Part shown: positions 23,857-31,731 of the stretch, in pieces
How the letters are laid out: each line of letters opens with the position of its first letter
How positions within the stretch are numbered: the first letter of the stretch is position 1
Origin: Microbulbifer sp. ALW1
Lineage (GTDB): Bacteria > Pseudomonadota > Gammaproteobacteria > Pseudomonadales > Cellvibrionaceae
Direction: 5' to 3'
Length of the DNA stretch: 64,000 nt
Assembly: GCF_009903625.1 (NCBI RefSeq)
Contig: NZ_CP047569.1
Location: 144,001-208,000, forward strand
Made by a program: the position numbers and the translations under genes
The notes under the pieces: generated by a model
The model's database searches: none
The model's input: the letters and a program-made list of their open reading frames with translations, nothing else
Told to the model about the DNA's origin: nothing

Positions 23857-24381
23857 CCTTCGGACTTCAGTGCCTTTTATATACTTTATATTCAGGAAGT
23901 CACTTAATGCCTTTGCTGTGCTACTGGCCATTTGACGCGATGCACTATCGAAGTAACCAACCAAGTATTTCTTAACATTCCCACGAAATGCAACATATAC
24001 CCACCGCATTTCTCCTGACGCTGCGCGACCACCATACTCATTAATTGAAGAGAGTCTCGAGTAGCCTCCTTCTTGAACACCAATAAAGAGCGCATTCCTC
24101 ACATTTCCAACTTTCGTTTTTAACAAAGGAAATGGACTAAAGGAAATAAAAATATCACCCCTAAGGTCTTTCACCAAAACTTTATGATTAAAGGAAAAAT
24201 GAAATAAAATCGTAAAAAACACTATGACCGTGAACACACATAGATATGCATTGATCTCATTTGCCTTAAGAATTGCTGGAACTCCAAAGCAAAGAAAAAA
24301 CATCACAGACAGTAATTTAAACGCTCCCGTTCGTCGAACTAACAAGATTCCCAACAAAGACTCCTTCAGCAATAAATCCAT
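23851..24381 (-). CDS. Cassette gene 15: two-segment membrane protein, unknown
   Basis: The protein has 176 residues with two membrane segments near the N-terminus (FKLLSVMFFLCFGVPAIL and YLCVFTVIVFFTILFHFSF) and a soluble C-terminal part rich in beta-type residues (ALFIGVQEGGYSRLSS, WVYVAFRGNVKKYLVGYF). This topology is reminiscent of membrane PH-like proteins but no signature is recognised. It is an array member. Confidence 0.6.
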   Translation of the reverse strand: MDLLLKESLLGILLVRRTGAFKLLSVMFFLCFGVPAILKANEINAYLCVFTVIVFFTILFHFSFNHKVLVKDLRGDIFISFSPFPLLKTKVGNVRNALFIGVQEGGYSRLSSINEYGGRAASGEMRWVYVAFRGNVKKYLVGYFDSASRQMASSTAKALSDFLNIKYIKGTEVRRS

Positions 24382-24440
24382 GGCGAAACAACGCTTTGCG
24401 TGCCCTGCGCAGGGCCAAAGGCCCAGATCAACCGTAGCTA
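24382..24440 (-). other. Degenerate or short attC site of cassette 14
   Basis: It contains AACAACGCTTTGCG and inverted GGGCC motifs; on the minus strand it ends AAAGCGTTGTTTCGCC like a right-hand attC end, but the other end is not clear. Confidence 0.35.
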
Positions 24441-24443
24441 CTT

Positions 24444-25232
24444 CTATAGCCTCTTACGCCGAACCCATAATTTTCTTGCTACAAACACAATAATGCTTAG
24501 CAAAATTGTCCAAGGGATAAGGTACGCGATAATAGTTATTACGGAAGAGATCCCCTCTGAAAGATTACTTCCAAATTCAGAGATAGACTCCCCAATTGGG
24601 CGCCAAAATGATTTTTGAGACCTGGAAAACAGGTTTAAATTTACGACATCCATTTCAACCCGTTGCATCAAATGCGCTTTCTTCCCCAATGAATATTCAA
24701 GATCGGACTGCACCTTGGCCAGCTCAGATGCAATTTTTACTAGCGCTTCAACATCTCCATCGGATCGCTCACTTAGCGCCTCCAGCTTATCCCGATAATC
24801 ACTTAGCATTTCTAATCGCTTTTGATTATCAACAATCGATTCGGCCAGATCTTCAACTTCAGTTGATTTTTCCGTAGTAGATCCCTGATCAGATGCTTTT
24901 GTGAGGTAAGGGACAACGCCCTCAGGAACAATCCTCACACGAATCTTTGCATGCACAAAATTACTCGTAGACAAACTGCTATCTAACAGCATGCATTTAA
25001 ATTCTCTATCATCTACACACCATTCAACTAGCTCGTCGTATCGATCCTTCACCTTATTGACAGGTAAATCAATTGAAATTCTATGTGTATAAGCTAGATA
25101 TTTATTTTTCTCTTTCTGCTGTTCTCCCATTCTAATATCGGAAAATTCAGCACTGGAGTCATCTTCGCTTGAACTACAACCCGACACTAAAACTGTAACT
25201 GCTAATAAAGCGATCAAATATCTAAGATTCAT
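24444..25232 (-). CDS. Cassette gene 14: DUF4349 lipoprotein
   Basis: The product has 262 residues. It starts MNLRYLIALLAVTVLVSGCS, a lipoprotein signal with the acylated Cys at about 19. The middle shows a folded part (YLAYTHRISIDLPV) then a coiled-coil of about 70 residues (VDNQKRLEMLSDYRDKLEAL onward), and a membrane segment near the C-terminus (IIAYLIPWTILLSIIVFVA) followed by a basic tail. This arrangement is that of DUF4349 proteins, whose function is unknown. At 789 bp it is one of the largest genes of the array. Confidence 0.7.
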   Translation of the reverse strand: MNLRYLIALLAVTVLVSGCSSSEDDSSAEFSDIRMGEQQKEKNKYLAYTHRISIDLPVNKVKDRYDELVEWCVDDREFKCMLLDSSLSTSNFVHAKIRVRIVPEGVVPYLTKASDQGSTTEKSTEVEDLAESIVDNQKRLEMLSDYRDKLEALSERSDGDVEALVKIASELAKVQSDLEYSLGKKAHLMQRVEMDVVNLNLFSRSQKSFWRPIGESISEFGSNLSEGISSVITIIAYLIPWTILLSIIVFVARKLWVRRKRL

Positions 25233-25252
25233 TGGTTACTCTTCTTGAAGTC

Positions 25253-25328
25253 ATATCACCCACCACATGAGGCAAGCCGCCTCATGGACGGACGAAGGCC
25301 TGGATTATTGTCCTCGACATTGTTATGA
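25253..25328 (-). other. attC site of cassette 13-14 junction (short type)
   Basis: A site of about 76 bp ends in GTTATGA at 25322-25328 and is centred on the hairpin TGAGGC/GCCTCA at 25268-25284. Its far end (ATATCAC) is degenerate. Confidence 0.55.
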
Positions 25329-25667
25329 CCTAGGCTCAACACTCATGAACGCCACGACAAATACTGCCACCAGGACACACTGTGTGAACCGCCTATAGCG
25401 AACACACCAATCAAGCTCACTATCACGCAGTTCCTTCCATTTCTTGCCCGACATGAACTCCGCGTACTTCGTGAGAGCTTTATTTGGACTCGAATCATTT
25501 ACGATAAAGCTCGTAGATATAGGATATTTTGTAAACGTTCGTGGCTCACCGAGCTCACTATAAATCTGAGGGTAAGCACTCTTGAGGCGGCCTAAAAATT
25601 TCCCATGGCAGTAAAACCAGAAAGCAATTAATAATAATCCAAATGACCAGCAAGCGAAAAAGATCAT
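25323..25667 (-). CDS. Cassette gene 13: small membrane protein, unknown
   Basis: The protein has 114 residues. Membrane segments are seen at the N-terminus (FFACWSFGLLLIAFWFYCHG) and the C-terminus (TQCVLVAVFVVAFMSV) around a charged middle. No family is recognised. Its stop lies inside the attC end on its left. Confidence 0.6.
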   Translation of the reverse strand: MIFFACWSFGLLLIAFWFYCHGKFLGRLKSAYPQIYSELGEPRTFTKYPISTSFIVNDSSPNKALTKYAEFMSGKKWKELRDSELDWCVRYRRFTQCVLVAVFVVAFMSVEPRS

Positions 25668-25676
25668 GCCACCTCA

Positions 25677-25771
25677 TATGCCATAATGCTTCAATAGCCG
25701 GCAGCGTTGTGACGGAGCCACGCTTTTAGCTGCCCGGGGGCGAAAGCGCGAAGCTGATTGACTTGTTAGAA
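25677..25771 (-). other. attC site of cassette 12-13 junction
   Basis: It runs from CATAATGC to CTTGTTAGAA. Complementary ends (CTTCAATAG near the left, GAAGCTGATTGACTTG near the right) can pair. Confidence 0.6.
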
Positions 25772-25774
25772 CTT

Positions 25775-26191
25775 TCAAGGTTGATCCCATGACGTAGCCG
25801 ACAAAATATACCAGCTGTTTTCTATTTTTCGCAGTATGTAGGTATACATAAAAGCGTCATTACGTGGCCCCATGTATTGCTTAACCTCAAGTTCTACATC
25901 TCCCTCTTCGGGCTTTGGCGTGGCTTTGCAAGCCTTAACCATTTCTGCTGTATATACTCGTTTGCCAGTTTTCTCTACATGATGAATTGATATTGGCCCA
26001 GGCAGATGAAATTGAAACTCTTTTCCTGGGAGTGGCAACAAGACCTCTTTAATGGTCGGTAAATCGCCAGACCGAAGGCCGCCAATGTAGTGCATAATTG
26101 CTTCATCTGGCTCTTGATAATCAAGATCCAAGTTTATTGCTAGCACCGGAAAACTTTCTAGGCATAGTATTAATATCAGCAGGCTCTTCAT
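25775..26191 (-). CDS. Cassette gene 12: secreted small protein, unknown
   Basis: The protein has 138 residues with a signal peptide (MKSLLILILCLESFPVLA). The mature part contains YIGGLRSGDLPTIKEVLLPL and ends YILRKIENSWYILSATSWDQ, resembling small periplasmic domains that average one alpha/beta fold. No family is recognised. Confidence 0.6.
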   Translation of the reverse strand: MKSLLILILCLESFPVLAINLDLDYQEPDEAIMHYIGGLRSGDLPTIKEVLLPLPGKEFQFHLPGPISIHHVEKTGKRVYTAEMVKACKATPKPEEGDVELEVKQYMGPRNDAFMYTYILRKIENSWYILSATSWDQP

Positions 26192-26201
26192 TGTGGTGTG
26201 G

Positions 26202-26297
26202 CTCTAACGCCGCGCTCGGCCGCTGTAGGTAACTGGCACTTTTTTGCTCCGCAAAAAAAGTAAGAGTTGCCGGAGGTCGGTTGCAGCGCTTTGATAT
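26202..26297 (-). other. attC site of cassette 11-12 junction
   Basis: It starts CTCTAACGCCGCGCTCGGCC and ends GCGCTTTGATATAC. A hairpin of ACTTTTTTGC with GCAAAAAAAGT lies at its centre (26238-26261). Confidence 0.7.
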
Positions 26298-26306
26298 ACA
26301 GCTCTC

Positions 26307-26936
26307 TCATTTCCAATCTATGATCTGCGTGTCCATTTTACCCATACGCGAAAAGTATGGTGTTTCTCCGAAGATCTTTCTTCCTTTCTCTAGCTGTGCT
26401 CTTACATCAGGAATAAGTGAGATTTCTTCATTTTCAAATATTCGAAACTTCTCTTCCAATTCAACACTTGAAGCATCGAGAAATTCAGATATTGAATCAG
26501 AAATACGATTACATCCAACACCTTCACTTAAATCATATAGCGAGCCATAAGTAATAGAACTAGATATACAATTAACTAAAACAAAGTCGCCAGAGCCATC
26601 ATACAAAATAGGAAAAAACCCTTTAGGCCAATAATCTGGATTTTCATCTCCACCTATCCCAGAAAGCTCACTATATTGATCCCGAGCCTGATTCCAAGAC
26701 AGAGCATACATTCCCCATGCGAAATCAGGATTATCAACTCCTAGATCATCACATTTTTTGTAGTCATATCCATTGACCATAGAAAAATAGTTTACAAGTT
26801 CATCAGTGAGATCAACCTCGTCAAATAGAACCCCCTCTCGTATTGAGTTTGGGTCAACTTGATCTAAGGTATCTGCTGCAGAAGAACCAGATTGCTTGAG
26901 TACTTCCAAGTATTTTTCTATAGATTTCTTAAGCAT
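26307..26936 (-). CDS. Cassette gene 11: SMI1/KNR4 (SUKH)-like protein
   Basis: The protein has 209 residues and is soluble. The region FFPILYDGSGDFVLVNCISS followed by YGSLYDLSEGVG and ISDSISEFLDA is the layout of SUKH-superfamily proteins (SMI1/KNR4). In bacteria these often serve as immunity proteins against polymorphic toxins. No toxin gene lies next to it, so it could be an orphan immunity gene carried as a cassette; that role is inference. Confidence 0.65.
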   Translation of the reverse strand: MLKKSIEKYLEVLKQSGSSAADTLDQVDPNSIREGVLFDEVDLTDELVNYFSMVNGYDYKKCDDLGVDNPDFAWGMYALSWNQARDQYSELSGIGGDENPDYWPKGFFPILYDGSGDFVLVNCISSSITYGSLYDLSEGVGCNRISDSISEFLDASSVELEEKFRIFENEEISLIPDVRAQLEKGRKIFGETPYFSRMGKMDTQIIDWK

Positions 26937-26974
26937 AATTCAATCTTCCATGCCGAATCTCGATTAATGTACTC

Positions 26975-27053
26975 GTATAACGTCGCCAACAGCGGCCGTA
27001 GCGGAGGCTCAAAATACCTGGGAACGGAGGTCCGCTGGTTGGCATTGTTGTGG
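26975..27053 (-). other. attC site of cassette 10-11 junction (short type)
   Basis: It runs from GTATAACG to GTTGTGGC, 79 bp. AGCGGCCGTAGCGGAGG and CCGCTGGTTGGC can pair. Confidence 0.65.
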
Positions 27054-27055
27054 CT

Positions 27056-27409
27056 TTACCTCTGCTGAATCCGTCTTGCAACAAGTACTATCAGCGAAAA
27101 TAAGAAGCAGCAAATTAAAGGCGTAAGCAATAATATACTCGGTCTCCCCCATCCTAATTCGAAGATTCCAACAGGAATAAAAAAAACGATGTAAGCCAAA
27201 CAGACTGTATCCCAAAAACTGGGCCGGAATGGGCGATTGACAGCTTGAAGCGATAAGGATGCGGCCGTTCTAAACCCCGCAACTAGATACAGCACAAACG
27301 AAGCCATCCAAGTCGCGGAGGAAAAGCCGCCATCCCACCATTCGAGAGCGAATATCAATACGAATAGGGAGACGTTAAACCAGCTAACAGGCTCGATTAG
27401 TATTTTCAT
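27056..27409 (-). CDS. Cassette gene 10: membrane protein, unknown
   Basis: The protein has about 117 residues from the ATG at 27409 (GGA four nt upstream); an ATG three codons earlier lies at the attC end. Four hydrophobic segments are seen, including VSLFVLIFALEWW and VCLAYIVFFIPVGIF. It ends with a basic tail (VARRIQQR). No family is recognised. Confidence 0.6.
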   Translation of the reverse strand: MKILIEPVSWFNVSLFVLIFALEWWDGGFSSATWMASFVLYLVAGFRTAASLSLQAVNRPFRPSFWDTVCLAYIVFFIPVGIFELGWGRPSILLLTPLICCFLFSLIVLVARRIQQR

Positions 27410-27414
27410 ATTTT

Positions 27415-27558
27415 CCATAACGCCGCCAGCATGGGCAGCTTACCTTGTGCGCGTTTTGCGCGAAAATGGGAGCGTAGCAACCCGCGCAAAATGTGTACAA
27501 ACTAAGCTGTCCCGCGGAGGGCCGAAGGCCCGTAGCAAACTGCCAGGCCTTGTTACGT
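27415..27558 (-). other. attC site of cassette 9-10 junction (long type)
   Basis: It runs from CCATAACGCCGCC to TTGTTACGT, about 144 bp, with arms GGGCAGCTTA / TAAGCTGTCCC and the core GTGCGCGTTTTGCGCGAAAA shared with other sites. Confidence 0.85.
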
Positions 27559-28077
27559 GTTGCCGGGGTTGAGGAGCGATGTAAGAACATGATCCTCCCA
27601 GGAACCATTTATTTTAAGATACCGCTTGGCCTCACCCTCTTTAGTGAAACCGAGGCTCTTGAGTAACTTAGCCGACCTGTGATTGCTCGGCATGTAGTTT
27701 GCCATAACCCGATTTAGGGTTAGCTCTTTAAACGCATAATCTAAAGCTTTTTGGCAGAGGATTTTCATGAAGCCTTTGCCTTCATATTTACACGCTACCG
27801 CATAACCCATATTGCATGCCATAAATGGACCTTTCACAATATTTGTGAGAAAACAAATGCCCATAATGTTATCGCAATCTGATTCGGTTAAAACGAAATG
27901 TACCGAGCTACTGTCGTGTTTAGTAGAGCTACACTGTTTTAATCGATGCTTCCAAGCCTCTACAGAATGATACCCGCTATCTCTGCGAGGCTCCCAAGCA
28001 CGCAAATGCTCTTCATTTTCCTTGTAGAATCTTGAAAGCTGAGCCGCATCACCTACGGAAACTATTCTTACTTCCAT
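27553..28077 (-). CDS. Cassette gene 9: GNAT N-acetyltransferase (RimJ/RimL type)
   Basis: The protein has 174 residues. Motifs of the RimJ/RimL branch are MGICFLTNIVKGPFMACNMG, VACKYEGKGFMKILCQKALD (acetyl-CoA loop) and LNRVMANYMPSNHRSAKLL, with LGFTKEGEAKRYLKINGSWE near the end. The relatives acetylate N-termini of ribosomal proteins or small molecules; the target here is unknown. The stop codon is inside the attC. Confidence 0.82.
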   Translation of the reverse strand: MEVRIVSVGDAAQLSRFYKENEEHLRAWEPRRDSGYHSVEAWKHRLKQCSSTKHDSSSVHFVLTESDCDNIMGICFLTNIVKGPFMACNMGYAVACKYEGKGFMKILCQKALDYAFKELTLNRVMANYMPSNHRSAKLLKSLGFTKEGEAKRYLKINGSWEDHVLTSLLNPGNT

Positions 28078-28100
28078 GCTCGATTCTCCGTAACTTGGAC

Positions 28101-28244
28101 ACGTAACGCCGCGCTCAGGGTCAGCTTATTTTTTGCACGTTTTGCGTAAAAACGGGAGCGGAGCGACCTGCACAAAATGTTCAAAAGGTAAGCTGCCCCG
28201 CGGAAGGGCGCAGGCCCGGAGAAAATTGCCCGGCCTTTTTATAT
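28101..28244 (-). other. attC site of cassette 8-9 junction (long type)
   Basis: ACGTAACGCCGCGCTCAGGG begins the site and CCTTTTTATAT ends it, about 144 bp. The inner arms GTCAGCTTA / TAAGCTGCC match the preceding long site. Confidence 0.8.
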
Positions 28245-28622
28245 GCGAACGCCGAACTCTCCCCTCGCTTCACAAGTATGGCGCGCTAGACCTATGGTGA
28301 AAACCATCAGCAATGAGTCTACAAACAAAAATAGATCTGGAGAAAACACGCCCGCCACTACATAGAGAGCCAAGGCTGCTAATACGTAGCTCAAAACTCC
28401 GACGATCACAGTATGCAGAATCGGCCTCTCCATTCTTACTTTGAATAGAAAATAGTAAACGAAAAAACTTACCATAAATCCAGTCATATAATTTAAGGAA
28501 TAGTAGATGGGAGAATCAATAATCTCCTCGTCATGCGCCATCCAGAAACCGAAAGGAATACCAGCAATAATCCCTAGCACGATCGAAAAGCATGTGTAAA
28601 TAGCGATTATTTTTAAATTCAC
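28239..28622 (-). CDS. Cassette gene 8: four-segment membrane protein, unknown
   Basis: The protein has 127 residues, almost entirely hydrophobic, with segments at IIAIYTCFSIVLGIIAGI, YMTGFMVSFFVYYFLF, VIVGVLSYVLAALALYVVA and LFVDSLLMVFTIGLA. No signature is recognised. The stop overlaps the attC end. Confidence 0.6.
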   Translation of the reverse strand: MNLKIIAIYTCFSIVLGIIAGIPFGFWMAHDEEIIDSPIYYSLNYMTGFMVSFFVYYFLFKVRMERPILHTVIVGVLSYVLAALALYVVAGVFSPDLFLFVDSLLMVFTIGLARHTCEARGEFGVRI

Positions 28623-28728
28623 AGAACGCAGCTAAAGTGCACAACACCTTGCTAAGGGGCAAACTGCGCAGCAGTTTGTCCCGCGTAGGCCGTTTACGGC
28701 CGGAGGTGAGTTGAGCAATTTGCTATGG
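28621..28728 (-). other. attC site of cassette 7-8 junction
   Basis: It runs from ACAGAACGC to TTGCTATGG, 108 bp. GGGGCAAACTGC and GCAGTTTGTCCC form a strong stem in the middle. Confidence 0.65.
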
Positions 28729-29421
28729 ATTACTGTCATGCTCGAAACGACCATTTTTTAAATAGTTAACTACCTGATCTATGACTCTATCGTTCTTCAT
28801 CATAAATGGGTGTGTGACTGGCATTGTAATATGGTCTTTCATCCCTTCTAGCTTCGTACTTTCGATAGAAACCTTTCCATCATCCGTGCTTGGTATAAGA
28901 GCCGATAATATCAAGTTGATACTGCGTGTTCCGGCAACGATGCCGACATCAAAATTGGCTTTGCCTAGTGTGTTTGGAATGCTTAGCTCTCCAGTGCCAA
29001 GCTGCATGCCTGCATCGCCATTTATAAAGTGAAAGCCAGGAACATCCCTAAGCTTATCGACAACCTCGCTACCTTTATTAGGTGGGCCAAGCATAACCAC
29101 TCTACCCAAATTTTGGATCGTGTGGTTGCTGAGGTATTGCCGCACGAGAATCCCGCCGAGTGAATGGGTCACAAAGTTTACTGTCGTGCCTTCTGGGCAT
29201 TTTTCGATAGCAGGAGTGATTGCCAAATCAGCCAGCTGCTCTATTGGATATTCTCGTGAAGAGTAACCTCGGTTTATTGGGATGAAGCCTTCTTTTGAAA
29301 GGGATTCTTCCAATTTTTCCATCGAACTAGGTGACCTAGCGAGGCCATGCAAAAGTACCACGCATGAAGCCTGGGAGCTGATGGAAAAGAACAGTGAAAA
29401 AGCTAGAAGGGTTGACTTCAT
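28723..29421 (-). CDS. Cassette gene 7: secreted alpha/beta-hydrolase, lipase-like
   Basis: The protein has 232 residues from the ATG at 29421; the longer frame to 29514 runs through the attC. A signal peptide (MKSTLLAFSLFFSISSQA) precedes VVLLHGLARSPSSMEKLEE, the oxyanion HG motif, then the nucleophile elbow VNFVTHSLGGILVRQYL, LGPPNKGSEVVDKL, and candidate acid and base residues in STDDGKVSIEST and VTHPFMM. The pattern is that of small triacylglycerol-lipase-type or PGAP1-like esterases. The substrate is unknown. Confidence 0.8.
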   Translation of the reverse strand: MKSTLLAFSLFFSISSQASCVVLLHGLARSPSSMEKLEESLSKEGFIPINRGYSSREYPIEQLADLAITPAIEKCPEGTTVNFVTHSLGGILVRQYLSNHTIQNLGRVVMLGPPNKGSEVVDKLRDVPGFHFINGDAGMQLGTGELSIPNTLGKANFDVGIVAGTRSINLILSALIPSTDDGKVSIESTKLEGMKDHITMPVTHPFMMKNDRVIDQVVNYLKNGRFEHDSNP

Positions 29422-29430
29422 GCTAAAGAT

Positions 29431-29547
29431 CCATACGCCGCGCTCAGCCGCGGACAAATTTGGGCGCTTGATGCGCGAAAATGGGAACAGAGCGACCGCG
29501 CATAAAGTGCACAACGTTAGCCGTCGGCCTGCAGCGCATTGTATGCA
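29431..29547 (-). other. attC site of cassette 6-7 junction
   Basis: CCATACGCCGCGCTCAGCCG to GCATTGTATGC, 117 bp, with the shared core GCGCGAAAATGGGA and GCGCATAAAGTGCAC. One base of the left RYYYAAC core is changed (ACG for AACG). Confidence 0.82.
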
Positions 29548-30012
29548 TTACGCCTCCATTTTCTCAGGAAGGTGCGCCTCTAAAATCTTGACTATCTCCT
29601 CGATTTTTTCAGTTTGATAGTAAACAAAAACCTTTCCGCATTTACCGCCATTTGCTACCACAGCATTAATACCATTGTCACTGAAACTATCTATCGATTT
29701 TAGCTGACTTAGAGGGAATGACTTCTTCCTACCCCAGTAGTTACGCCCTGCGATCACTCCGTCTTTAATAGTCACATATGCCAATTTAAACCAGACAGAA
29801 ATTATAAGGGCAAAAAAAGCTGAGAATAGCCAGCAACCAGCGATCAGGCCAACCGTGCCGAGTGGGGTTAAATGCTTAAAGGTTTCTCCAAAATTAAACC
29901 CAGAAGACACGTAGCGAACCAACACTATTGCAGTCACTGAAAAAATGATGGTTAGAGACATATACTTTGTGAGCGAGCTCCAAAGTTTTTTCCAATCGAC
30001 TTCGTACTTCAT
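29548..30012 (-). CDS. Cassette gene 6: membrane PH-like protein, unknown
   Basis: The product has about 154 residues from the ATG at 30012, preceded by AAGGA; the longer GTG-started frame runs into the attC. Two membrane segments (MSLTIIFSVTAIVLVRYV and VGLIAGCWLFSAFFALIISV) are followed by a beta-rich tail with IKDGVIAGRNYWGRKKSFPL and VFVYYQTEKIEEIVKILEAH. This resembles bacterial PH-domain membrane proteins but is not a firm match. Confidence 0.6.
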   Translation of the reverse strand: MKYEVDWKKLWSSLTKYMSLTIIFSVTAIVLVRYVSSGFNFGETFKHLTPLGTVGLIAGCWLFSAFFALIISVWFKLAYVTIKDGVIAGRNYWGRKKSFPLSQLKSIDSFSDNGINAVVANGGKCGKVFVYYQTEKIEEIVKILEAHLPEKMEA

Positions 30013-30028
30013 ATTTTCCTTGATGTTG

Positions 30029-30147
30029 GATGACACCTTGGTCAGTGGACCAGTGTAGCGGAGTGAATTTTACGGTAAAAAGAGCGGAGCGATACCATAA
30101 AATTTACGTAACGTAACCGGCTCCACTGCACCAATTTGTTGTTATGC
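30029..30147 (-). other. attC site of cassette 5-6 junction
   Basis: It runs from GATGACACC to GTTATGC, 119 bp. CTTGGTCAGTGGA and TCCACTGCACCAA pair at the ends; inner AATTTTACGGTA / TACCATAAAATT form a further stem. The left core is degenerate. Confidence 0.75.
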
Positions 30148-30178
30148 AATTGCTTCGCCCATATAGCAACTTCAACCT

Positions 30179-30541
30179 TTACAGCGCCTGCCAGTCCATA
30201 TAAGCCACTATTGCATTCTCTCGTTTTGGATAATTCGAGGCCGCCCTATTCCATTTTCGGATTGCTTCAATGTCATACCCTGACTTTGCAATTGCGATTG
30301 CATAGTTTGAACAATACTCAGAAAATTCTGGAGTTTGGTCTTTTAGAAGCCGCAAAGCCTCTGCATCCCGATGGAGATCAAGAAGCAAAGCTGCATAATT
30401 GTTTATGAAAAGTAACGACCTTTCGCCAGCTTCGTACTCCACTTCGCATAAGGATATAGCTTTCTCCAAATATTCCGTATATTTACTGTAATCACTCCAA
30501 GCATTTCGATGAAGCTCAATCACCTCTGAATGAGTGTTCAT
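30179..30541 (-). CDS. Cassette gene 5: TPR-like small protein
   Basis: The protein has 120 residues, soluble and helical. Repeats of about 34 residues with small residues at fixed spacing (LLFINNYAALLLDLHRDAEA, YCSNYAIAIAKSGYDIEAIR) suggest two or three tetratricopeptide units. A protein-binding role is expected for such folds. No partner is identified. Confidence 0.6.
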   Translation of the reverse strand: MNTHSEVIELHRNAWSDYSKYTEYLEKAISLCEVEYEAGERSLLFINNYAALLLDLHRDAEALRLLKDQTPEFSEYCSNYAIAIAKSGYDIEAIRKWNRAASNYPKRENAIVAYMDWQAL

Positions 30542-30597
30542 ATCTATGTCCTTACCTTACGTTCAATCGCTGCTTCGTTGGAATGAACTCGATTAGT

Positions 30598-30715
30598 GCA
30601 TAACGCCGCGCTCAGCGGCGGACAATTTTTGGCGCTTTATGCGCGACAATGGGAGCGAATCGACCGCGCATAAAGTGCACAAAGTTGGCCGTCGGCCTGC
30701 AGTGCCTTGCTAGGC
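30598..30715 (-). other. attC site of cassette 4-5 junction
   Basis: GCATAACGCCGCGCTCAGCG to GCTAGGC, 118 bp, with inner GCGCTTTATGCGCG and CGCGCATAAAGTGC arms. It closely resembles the site at 29431-29547. Confidence 0.88.
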
Positions 30716-31159
30716 ATACTTACCCTCTACGAAATATGTTACCAGCAGCGTACTACCGATAAAAAGCACATTTATTGATGCGCGAACAAACCATGGATAT
30801 GGGCGATAAGAAATAGATAAATACTTGGAAAGAACAACTGCAATACCCATAAAGGCAAACCATGGCGTGAAAAATGTAATTACTTTCCATTTAACGAGCG
30901 ATACCGCTAAATCATGAAGCGCACCACTAACAAGAAACGTAAAAATGACTGCTAACCAGCTCGGCAGGAATAAACCGAGCGGTTTCATCATGTTGCGAGA
31001 CAAATAGTAGCCCCATATTGGGTTCCAATAATGCCAAAAGATCGGGAATGAACCGGCACCTAAAGAGCGAGATAGCATATTTCTCATGGAACGGTTTGCA
31101 CCCAGCGCAACACCGTTTCGCTTCTTAACGTACTGCGATAATGAAACCGAATTTTGCAT
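30710..31159 (-). CDS. Cassette gene 4: MBOAT-like membrane protein fragment
   Basis: The protein has 149 residues with four hydrophobic stretches. FPIFWHYWNPIWGYYLSRN and LAVIFTFLVSGALHDLAVSL resemble the conserved FWxxW and SGxxHD part of membrane-bound O-acyltransferases, where the His is catalytic. Full MBOAT proteins are usually about 350-500 residues, so this is either a stand-alone fragment or a divergent small family. Similar short proteins are known to me from other cassette arrays, recalled rather than checked. Confidence 0.55.
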   Translation of the reverse strand: MQNSVSLSQYVKKRNGVALGANRSMRNMLSRSLGAGSFPIFWHYWNPIWGYYLSRNMMKPLGLFLPSWLAVIFTFLVSGALHDLAVSLVKWKVITFFTPWFAFMGIAVVLSKYLSISYRPYPWFVRASINVLFIGSTLLVTYFVEGKYA

Positions 31160-31173
31160 GATATTTTGCGAAT

Positions 31174-31290
31174 GCCTAACGCTTTGCTCAGCGGCGGCTT
31201 ATTTTATGCACGTTTTGTGCGAAATTGGGAGCGCAGCGACCGCACAAAATGTGCATAAAGTAAGACGTCAGCTGCAGCAAATTGTTAGGG
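31174..31290 (-). other. attC site of cassette 3-4 junction (best-preserved)
   Basis: It begins with a perfect GCCTAAC and ends GTTAGGG, 117 bp. The inner arms GCTCAGCGGCGGCTTA and TAAGACGTCAGCTGC pair with the extra-base asymmetry typical of attC, around GCACGTTTTGTGCG / CGCACAAAATGTGC. Confidence 0.92.
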
Positions 31291-31719
31291 CGAACCACCG
31301 TATCCGGTGATCTCAACGATCCTCTCTACAAACTCACGGTGAGATGGAATATCTTCCTGATGAAGCCACTCAAGAGAGAAGCTTCTTGAAAAGTCACAGA
31401 AATCGAGCTTTTGATCATCATCTATAAAGAAGATATAAGTTTCCCCAAAAGTTAGCGGTGACATCCAGTCAGCCTCAAGACTGATTTTTTTACCTGTGTC
31501 GCCTTTGAGAACATCCTCAACGTCTATCACGTACAGAAACTCGTTTCTGCTATTTTTAACCTCGCCTTTCTCCAAACTACCAATAAATACATTTTTCTTA
31601 TTTTCCCAAAGGTGCTCTAGAGAATCCTCTTCACCATGCTCTTCAAAATAATGCGGGCACTCCCAGGCGGATGAGGACGCTGGGAATAAAAATATTGAGA
31701 TGAGGATAAATTTCTTCAT
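31285..31719 (-). CDS. Cassette gene 3: secreted small protein, unknown
   Basis: The protein has 144 residues with a signal peptide (MKKFILISIFLFPASSSA). The mature part starts WECPHY and includes VFIGSLEKGEV, VEDVLKGDTGKKISLE and PLTFGETYIFFID, with a later Cys in LDFCDFSRS. This series of strands resembles bacterial netrin/TIMP-like domains, in which a lone N-terminal Cys is conserved. The assignment is weak. The stop overlaps the attC. Confidence 0.6.
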   Translation of the reverse strand: MKKFILISIFLFPASSSAWECPHYFEEHGEEDSLEHLWENKKNVFIGSLEKGEVKNSRNEFLYVIDVEDVLKGDTGKKISLEADWMSPLTFGETYIFFIDDDQKLDFCDFSRSFSLEWLHQEDIPSHREFVERIVEITGYGGSP

Positions 31720-31731
31720 GGTGCCCTAACG

